A stretch of DNA of 64,000 nucleotides from Macrostomum hystrix (taxonomy: Eukaryota; Platyhelminthes; Macrostomidae): the NCBI GenBank assembly GCA_950097015.1, contig CATNEN010000039.1:2926001-2990000 (forward strand). Reading direction: 5' to 3'. This document shows, in pieces, positions 56,937 to 64,000 of this stretch (the first letter of the stretch is position 1; each line of letters starts with the position of its first letter). The translations under genes were made by a program, and so were the position numbers. The notes beneath the pieces are model-generated. The model did no database searches and had not been told where the DNA came from. It saw only the letters and a program-made list of their open reading frames with translations.

Positions 56937-57901
56937 TACGAGGTGCATTCAAAAAGTTCTTTTCGGTGCTCAGCAAAAATTAACAAAAAACGTATGGAAC
57001 AATGAAAACATGGTTAGGTCATTCAATGTCATTCGGTCACTCAACATATTCACCGCCAATGTCTTTGCACTTCTGCCAGCGATGCACCAGACCTCTGATT
57101 CCAGTACCCACGCCTCTCGCGTCCGTTTCACGCACCGCACCTTGGCAAGCAGCTTTGATGTGCTCGACGCTGTCGAATCGAATGCCCCGAAGGTGCTTCT
57201 TCAGAGATGGGAATAGGAAGAAGTCACAGGGTGACAAATCGGGCGAGTAGGGCGGACGAAAGAAAATTCTCTCCTTCTCGCTGGAAACGGCGCAGGTGGT
57301 TGGTGGTGGCCAGAGCACGTTGCATCTTCTGCTCACCTGTCAGCAGGTGTGGCACCCACTTGCTGAATTTCTTCTGCAGGTTGAGACGCTCTGTCAGAAT
57401 GGTGTGCACACTGCCAACTGACACTCCGACATCTTCTGACAGCTCTTCGCAAGTCAGTCGCCGATCATCATCTAGGAGCTCCTGCACTTTCTTCACCACG
57501 GTCTCGTTGGTGGCAGTCATCGGTCTTCCAGAGCGGTCGTTGTCCTCGACGCTCTTCTGCCTTCAGCGAACAACCGGAACCACTTTCGAAAAGTCTGTTC
57601 AGTTGGTGCACTGTCACCAAACACTTGCTGAAGGTCTCTAAACATCTCCGGAGGTTTCTTTCCTTGCAGGAATTGGAACTTCATCAAGCTCCGAACGTCT
57701 TGCTTTGAAAAAGATTCTGCCATGGCCAAGAAATACTCGTAGAAGGTTAGCTTAAAAAATTGCTTGTAGCTCAGACAGTCACCAGCTAAGGCTAAAAACT
57801 CAGGAAGGTTTAGGCCATAAACTTAACTTGCAGCATTCGAAAAAAATTTGTTCTGTGTGTCATTTACAAAACCGAAAAGAACTTTTTGAATGCACCTCGT
57901 A
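56937..57901 (-). mobile_element. mariner element, internally deleted
   Basis: Perfect 31 bp inverted ends including the flanking TA: TACGAGGTGCATTCAAAAAG... at 56937-56967 and its reverse complement at 57871-57901. The total is 965 bp, shorter than the roughly 1.3 kb of intact mariners. Coding pieces of a mariner transposase run on the minus strand. Confidence 0.93.
57037..57729 (-). pseudogene. mariner transposase remnant
   Basis: Cut-and-paste transposase, broken. The piece at 57729-57517 has the N-terminal helix-turn-helix domain (SKQDVRSLMKFQFLQGKKPP, FGDSAPTEQTFRKWFRLF). After a frame change 57520-57224 has the second domain (LLDDDRRLTCEELSEDVGVS ... GSVHTILTERL) and the WVPHLLTGEQK linker motif of mariners. 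The central part with the first two catalytic Asp residues is deleted, and the sequence resumes (57336-57037) with PPYSPDLSPCDFFLFPSLKK, which holds the last catalytic Asp. Frameshifts and the deletion rule out activity. Confidence 0.92.
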
Positions 57902-58337
57902 TAGTATGAGTTAATGTATAGTTATTTACTTACCAAATCAGCTGTTATGTTTTATTTGCTCCTTTATAAAAATAGTTTTAAGACTTAGAAACTGTTCACG
58001 CACTATATGAAGCAGACCGAGCGAGATTTGCTACATGTCCGATAAGTTATGTTCTCTCAGCAGTATTGGACAGGCAGGCATGTAGCTGGTACACCCACGC
58101 ACAGATTGGCCACGCATCGCATAGCTGCATGTAACTAACAAGAATTATTCCGTGCAGTCACACACGTCCATTTACCAACTGCCATTGGAGGCTCTCCGTC
58201 AAACATTTGCAACGCAGGCAAGCTGTCGGCTGTGCATTGGCACGAATGCAAAAAGGCTAGAATTAGAGATTAGATAACGGTGGAAGGAAATACGGCCAAG
58301 CATTGGTCTCATTGCTGTAATTTGCAGAGTTCTCTGG
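57902..58337. other. no gene seen
   Basis: Unique sequence between the mariner and a SINE. Confidence 0.4.
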
Positions 58338-58620
58338 CTTAATGCATTAGCGATAACTGCAGGCTAGAAACACATGCTTCTCACATGCCAGCAGGAGGTC
58401 GGGAGTTCAAATCTCTGCTCAAGAGAAACATCTAAATTGTGTCTCGTTGAGGAGGATAATTTATCTCCAATTGCTCCGATTCACCCAGAAACAGTTGGAG
58501 GTCAGAAATTTTGGTGACCTCCCCAGTCCATGGACTGTACAGCTGTACGCCTATGGAAACGCCACTGGCTGCACATCTGACCCAATTTGGTGTAATCTCT
58601 ATCTACATGCGCACATCTAT
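58338..58620 (+). repeat. SINE family A, diverged copy
   Basis: Head with GGGAGTTCAAATCTC (degenerate B box), then GATTCACCCAGAAACAGTTG core, CCCCAGTCCATGGACTG and GGCTGCACATCTGACCCAAT. It lies immediately upstream of a SINE-B on the same strand. Confidence 0.75.
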
Positions 58621-58640
58621 GTACATGTAATATAGGGTAT

Positions 58641-59014
58641 ACAGGGTGAGTGCCAGAGCGGTTAACGTGTTTGCCTCTCGCACCAGTCTCCCTGAGCTCG
58701 ATTCCGCGGTGAGGCCACATTCATTTGGGGTGCAGCCGCGGAGAGAAGGCTTCGGGGCTCGTCGTGCAATTGGCGCCGTTGAGGGCCAGCCTCGAAGGTA
58801 CAGTGAAATGTACACTGCCTGACGATGAGAAAGTCAGGGGTGATGTACACACCTGTGTGAGTGTTTGCCTGCCTACAGTATCTGTGTGCGTGTGCTCAGG
58901 AATCAGCGGAATGGGCAGAATTGCCTCCTCGCTGGCTGCGGGTCAAAGTGTCGCTAAACGATGTGCCAATTCTGCAGCCGTCCTGCAAATCATAATTTTT
59001 ATAAAAAATGTCAG
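58641..59014 (+). repeat. SINE family B, full-length copy with 9 bp TSD
   Basis: A-box region GAGTGCCAGAGCGGTTAACG, B box GAGCTCGATTCC, then GGCGCCGTTGAGGGCCAGCC, CTGCCTGACGATGAGAAAG, GTACACACCTGTGTGAGTG, GGCTGCGGGTCAAAGTGTCG and an A/T-rich end. Flanked by ATAGGGTAT at 58632-58640 and 59015-59023. Best reference copy in the window for the family (about 370 bp). Confidence 0.9.
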
Positions 59015-59023
59015 ATAGGGTAT

Positions 59024-61894
59024 GTACTCGTAGATTGACCTGTGGCTTCAATAGCATATTATTGTTTATTCTTCTTACTTCAGTAAATATGCATGCATAT
59101 TTTTATGTGTATCACAATAAGCACGCTCACGAAAATTCTTTCAATCGAGGTCGAAATACGTATTAAATTGTATTCAAGTTTTGCGCAGTGGAGCGTTCCT
59201 CTAGGTCCCACTATTTTTGTGGGACCTATAAAATCGTGTTTGGACGGAATTTTACAGCTAAGGCATTGCTGCAGCGCGCAGATCCGACTGAACCCTATCG
59301 ATTGGTGCAGTGAAGCAACAGCTACTGTTACGCAAGCATTTTCTAGCCCGCCCTGTGGAAATCGCGACATACTCAAACAGCCCTACTACCAGTAAGCTAT
59401 CGCAAACATTTTAAAGCCATCATCAGACAGAAACAGCTCGGCCAAAGCGTAAAACAAAAACTTGATTTGCTGTATTGTTAAATTATGTGACAAACTCGCT
59501 CAACATATTACTTGTTATCGAATTTCAAAAGCAATAGAAGTATGTTGCTATTGTAGTTTAAAAAAATTGCTGCGTTCTTTTGATGTCTGAATATATATGT
59601 AACTTATAAATTTAAAGCACTTTATGTTCAATGCATTCGTTTTATGCTCTCCTCTACATACAAAGTAGATCTTGGAGCTTGTTATCCTCGTTATTCTCCT
59701 CAGTGTATGACTTGTTGATGGGCGTTGGCTGTTGTTAGTTTTGGTTCGTATATATTTCGGTCAAATCAAGGTCTCAACCCACCCAATGATTCACGATCAA
59801 AATTTTCGTCCCTAGCAAGAAGCTGCAGATTTCTCGATCTGTTCATTCCTCGTCAATTGGAGTAAGCTGACAGACGATATGCGAGCGCAATGTATGTTTT
59901 CGGCTCCTACATTTATGTTAAAATATTGAGCATGGCTACTATGCTATGTATGTATACTATGCATGGCTGCATATAAAATGAAGAGACTTGTGGCCAGTCT
60001 TTAAGTACTTTCCTTGCAGTATGCCTAACAACTTTGACACCAGACAATCAAAAGAGCTGAGATCTTTGATTCATATTTAGTTCGGTATTAAATGCAAAAA
60101 ACGGATATAATCTATAGGTATGCAACTGTTTGATGAGCTAGAATCTCTAGGTAAAAATAAATTTCTAAAATTTGCAAGCGCACACGTGATGCACAATTTA
60201 CTAATTCAATTGTAAATCATAATCATTTTTAAGCAGTAAAACAAGCGTTACTATATTTTTTGTTAAAACGCATTTTATATTGTACAGGCAGGTAAAAAGT
60301 AAACAAACAAAATATAGTAAATTTCTCTACAGAAACAAAGTAATTTTCTAAAATAAAAGTTCTTAGAAAAGTAATGTTGATACTGTTAAATTCGAATTTG
60401 AGTGTAAGAAGAAATTATTGTCGAAAATTTATCGGATTGGATTAGAACCTAACCGAATCTGTTGATTGTTAGACAAAATTGATTGTCTACTTCTACATTA
60501 GGAGTATTAGGGGTATCTAGGAGTATTCTAGGAGTTCAGGAAGATTCATTTTTCCTGAAATCGAGCATATCTTGAACTCCCGAGACAAACAGAATCACTC
60601 AGTTGAATACACGCTTGTGCTTGGGCGTTGGGCGTGTGTGTATATCTGCTCTAACTTTTAATAATCATTCATCAAGCAGTACACAATCATCTTTTGAACT
60701 CTCACAGCTATCTGGCTGTGTCTTAGGAGATTGCCCCTCTATATTTTGATCAGTTGAGCATTAATTTATGGATAGGCCAAGTTTCAGCCTTCTCGAGCCA
60801 TGACGTCTAGATTTTTTTACAATGTAAAAATGCATTGTGCCGTGTAGCTTCTAGCCAAAGGGCCAGGTTAACCATGACCTGGTGTAGGCCTAGCTATATA
60901 GCACTATCGTTTAATAACTAATAAATTTTCAATGGTCATTTTACTTAAAATATTTAGACAAGAGTTTGGATAGGTTTATTGATACTAAGTCAGTAAAGTA
61001 AACTTTTTGTTTAAAGTTAATTCAAATTTATAGGTTTTATGATTCCTAGATAGATTTAAGGTATGCCCTACTATTTTAGTTATGCAAAATTGTGATTATC
61101 AAATGGGTATTTATGAAATGTATTATGCTGTTTATTTCATTTCAGCAAGCTTCAGAATTTATTGTTAGTGATTTATTATCTATCACTCTTAAAGATATTT
61201 AAAGCTAGCTATTTAAAAGTACCATACACACTTTGCCCTTTTATTTTCTTATTTTTAGCCCATTTCTAGCTAGACCTGTGTGGCCCAGTTTAGATTTATT
61301 TTTTGGCAGTCTAGCCATTTCTTACTTTTTGCTTCAATTAAATGCATTTCAGTTTTTGTAAAGATACTGAATAACATTTCTTGTGGAAATATAAGTGTAA
61401 GAATTAAAATAATATCTATATTAACATATTATTTTCTTATTGAGCTAGCTAACAATAGCAAAATAGGTGATTAGCTATGACAAATAGTGCACAAATAATA
61501 TATATTGTTATTATAGGGCTAATAACTCTTTCTCAGCTAAAAAAATTAGATTTTTGTAACTCCTCACTTTTCAGAATAATTACTGGCTATATAATGAAAT
61601 AGTATAATTCTTAACAATTTAAAGGAGCTGTGATCATTAAACTTATATTAAAATGGCTCCATATACATTTCAGTAGCTATGTATAAACTGTATTTCATAG
61701 GTTCTTAATACTTTTGATTTATTTATTCGTGTTTATAAAAAGCACAAAAGTAAACATTTTTGCATTTTACAGGACAATAATCAGAACACTTTTGCTTGTC
61801 ATCCCACAGCATTTAAGTTGGTCATCCAGAACTAAATATCACAGTTGTGCTTCCTCTCCTACCGAGTTCAGCAAAGCCTAGACACAGGCCACAC
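59024..61894. other. AT-rich intergenic region, no gene seen
   Basis: Longest stretch here without gene or array. It is strongly AT-rich with many short homopolymer runs. A decayed SINE-B fragment is visible at about 60630-60700. The end of this region should contain the TTC38 promoter and 5' UTR, but no clear TATA or CCAAT element could be placed. Confidence 0.5.
60630..60700 (-). repeat. decayed SINE-B fragment
   Basis: GTGTGTATATCTGCTCTAAC and the following TCATCAAGCAGTACACAATC parallel the reverse-strand SINE-B segment GTGTGTACATCTGCCCTGAC ... TCGTCAGGCAGTGTACATT, with many changes. Confidence 0.45.
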
Positions 61895-63536
61895 ATGACC
61901 TGCCCTGCCAGCTTCTATGATCTGCGCCAATGGCGCCGCGAGTGTGGCTTCGCCTTGCCAACCACCAGTGAGGACACGGCCAAGCTCTACCACTCCACTC
62001 TGCACCAGTTCGCCAGCCTCACCGACCAGCCCTCGCTGGGCGGCGTGGAGGGCTGCCTCATCCGCCTGGTTGAATCGGAGCCCAGCTTCCTACCTGGCCG
62101 GTTCATGCACGCCTCCTTGCTCCTGCCCAGCCTGGACCGCGACTCGGCGGAATACGCCACAGGCCTGGGACAGCTCGCCGACCTGGTGGACTCCAAGCGA
62201 AGGTTAGGAAGCGGGCCAGACGAAGGAAAGGGGAGGAATAGGGAAGTGGAGATAAAGGGACGAGAAAGAAAAAGCAAATGAAAAATGAAGGAAAGGTAGA
62301 TAAAAGAAAGGAGAGATTAAAGAATGGGAGATAAAGGAAAGGGAAGAGGAGATAAAATGGAATTAAAATGATTTAATTAAAAGGCTTTGTATGATTTCTT
62401 ATGATAAGAATAAGCGGAATGTTGTCAGAGTAAACATATGTGACGAGATTTAAAAAGCAGGTAATGAGAGTGGAGGAGAGAAAGGATAATCACGGTGGGT
62501 ACTTTAGTCAAGGCCAGGAAGCCTGCCGCCCCCACTAATTTCAATCACCTGCACTCTCGGCCCGGTTTAGAGAGGGCTGCCTGACCGAGTGGGAGGAGTC
62601 CACCTGGTCCAACCTGCAGGCAAAGCTCGACGGTGATTGGCTGACGCTGGACAGCCGGTTGGACCGACACCTGCTGACATGGCCGTGCGACTATGCCGCC
62701 TTCCAGACTGCATTCATAACGGCCCTGATGAGCGGCAACGCCAAGCGGATGCGCGACCTAGGTGCCCAGGTCAGTCCACCTGAGTCAAAGTGCTCAGCCG
62801 CATATCCCCTCTGACAGCTGAGATCCCCTCTGGCAGCTGAGATCCCCTCTGACAGCTGAGGTCCCCTCTGACAGCTCAGATCCCCCTGACAGCTGAGAGT
62901 TCTCATATCCCCTCTGGCAGCTGAGATCTCCTCTGACAGCTCAGATCCCCTCTGATGGCTCAGATCCCCTCTGACAGCTCAGATCCCCTCTCACAGCTCA
63001 GATCCCGTCTAACAGCTCAGATCCCCTCTGACCGCTGAGGTCCCCTCTGACAGCTCAGATCCCCCCTGACAGCTGAGAGTTCTCAGATTCCCTCTGACAG
63101 CTAAAAATTCCATACATTTCCCCAGGTGGTGCCACACTACTCCGACTCGAACCTGTTCAAGCCGTTCGCTCTGTCCCGCTACGGTTTCGGGCTGGAGGAG
63201 TGCCGCCAGTATGACCAGGCCACGGAGGCGCTGAACAACTCGCTGTACCTCAACCAGACTGACCCGTGGGCCCACCACTCCATGGCGCACGTGTTCCACT
63301 CCACCGGCCGCTACGCCCAGGGCCTTCGCTACATGACTGACAGCCGTGACACCGGATGGGAGGCCGGGAATCACCTGAAGTGTCACAACACCTGGCACAC
63401 CGCCCTGTTCTACATGAACACCGGACGGCCGGACCGCGCCCTGGATCTGTACGATCAGTTCATGCTAAGCACGCTGACTGAAAGCAAGGCCGCCTTCCCG
63501 GCTTCGGACTGCGTCTCACTGCTGTTCAGACTGCAG
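61895..63536 (+). CDS. TTC38: tetratricopeptide repeat protein 38, first three coding exons (partial)
   Basis: TPR-superhelix protein of unknown biochemical role, conserved from bacteria to animals. Exons: 61895-62202 (ATG in frame; donor GTTAGG), 62571-62769 (acceptor TTTAG; donor GTCAGT) and 63126-63536 (acceptor CCCCAG; donor GTTGGT). Phases match: CGA-AG joined to A-GAG, then phase 0. Exon 1 has the family start (CxxDLRQWRRECGFALPTTS-like, then SLGGVEGCLIRL). Exon 2 encodes about 66 residues and ends GNAKRMRDLGAQ. Exon 3 has SRYGFGLEECRQYDQATEAL, NQTDPWAHHSMAHVFHSTGR, the diagnostic CHNTWHTALFYMNTGRPDRA and DCVSLLFRLQ. A frame continuing upstream of 61895 begins only at GTG. About 306 residues are present; the remaining third lies beyond the window. 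Introns 2 and 3 contain short arrays. The in-frame reading past 63536 is intron. Confidence 0.92.
62203..62570 (+). other. TTC38 intron 1
   Basis: Purine-rich near its start (GGAAAGG, GATAAAGG runs) but no regular array. It ends CCCGGTTTAG. Confidence 0.6.
62800..63110 (+). repeat. 19 bp minisatellite in TTC38 intron 2
   Basis: About 15 copies of GATCCCCTCTGACAGCTGA with CTGGCAG, CTCACAG and GAGGT variants, plus two copies of a longer block ending GAGAGTTCTCA. It fills nearly the whole 356 bp intron. Confidence 0.92.
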
Positions 63537-63649
63537 GTTGGTGTCGGTTTTCTGGAGGAATCTGCCGACGATTTGGGTGGAATCTGCTCAATAGTTGTTG
63601 AAAAGGATTCTTGACGGTTTGTGTCGCATAGATTAGAAATGGATTGCTC

Positions 63650-64000
63650 AGTGGAATCTGCCAAAAGTGGTGAGGAATGGCTTGTGGAATCTGCCAAAAG
63701 TGGTGAGGAATGTTGGATGGAATCTGCCAATAATAGTGAGGAGTGTTGGATGGAATCTGCCAATAATAGTGAGGAATGTTGGATGGAATCTGCCAATAAT
63801 AGTGAGGAGTGTTGGATGGAATCTGCCAAAACTAGTGATGAATGGTTTGTGGAATCTGCCAAAAGTGGTGAGGAATGTTGGATGGAATCTGCCAATAATA
63901 GTGAGGAGTGTTGGATTGAATCTGCCAATAATAGTGAGGAATGTTGGATGGAATCTGCCAATAATAGTGAGGAGTGTTGGATGGAATCTGCCAATAATAG
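63650..64000 (+). repeat. 33 bp minisatellite in TTC38 intron 3, runs off the window
   Basis: About ten copies of TGTTGGATGGAATCTGCCAA + TAATAGTGAGGAG. Related single words (GGAATCTGCC, GGAATCTGCT) occur already at 63557-63590, close to the donor, suggesting where the array came from. It is cut by the window end. Confidence 0.93.

Overview
This window looks like nuclear DNA of an invertebrate animal. Its genes have GC-rich exons, GT-AG introns and typically metazoan families (PFKFB, a DEG/ENaC channel, a GT31 glycosyltransferase, TTC38), and tRNA-headed SINEs, mariner/Tc1-type DNA transposons and a non-LTR retrotransposon lie between them. The many unrelated tandem arrays and the gene sequences suggest a lophotrochozoan, possibly a free-living flatworm such as Macrostomum. 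That placement is an inference from style and was not tested. By my reading, well over a third of the window is tandem repeat.

Layout. 192-2753 (+): last three exons of a PFKFB bisphosphatase domain, with a SINE and a 1.2 kb minisatellite in the last intron. 3.5-7 kb: four arrays. 7944-9655 (-): an unidentified 376-residue gene whose reading frame is interrupted by an antisense SINE exactly at a CAG/GT target-site duplication, so splicing would restore the frame. 10.1-13.9 kb: a huge pyrimidine array. 15845-20607: a 4.76 kb element with about 300 bp inverted ends inside a CT-rich minisatellite; it carries a Crypton-type tyrosine recombinase and a nested fold-back Tc1/mariner-like element. 23.4-26.75 kb (+): a DEG/ENaC channel gene with a readable promoter, a 5' UTR intron and an intronless CDS. 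27-39.8 kb: arrays of 20-30 bp units plus a SINE. 41092-41868 (-): an orphan single-pass membrane protein. 44.9-48.2 kb: a 21 bp minisatellite split by a 5'-truncated RT-RNase H retrotransposon. 48321-51766 (-): a three-exon GT31 beta-1,3-glycosyltransferase with both introns filled by arrays. 53.1-55.5 kb: a 15 bp array, then SINEs and a mariner relic. 59-61.9 kb: AT-rich DNA with no gene seen. 61895 onward (+): the first three coding exons of TTC38, cut off by the window edge.

The host genes do not form a pathway; they are ordinary housekeeping or membrane genes scattered in repeat-rich DNA. The coherent story is about the repeats. SINEs, DNA transposons and retroelements insert into genes and arrays; short arrays arise from local sequence (one is born inside a SINE); introns are the main place where arrays accumulate; and one SINE insertion looks as if it has become an intron. 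The very long open frames inside arrays are artefacts of units without stop codons and are not annotated as genes.
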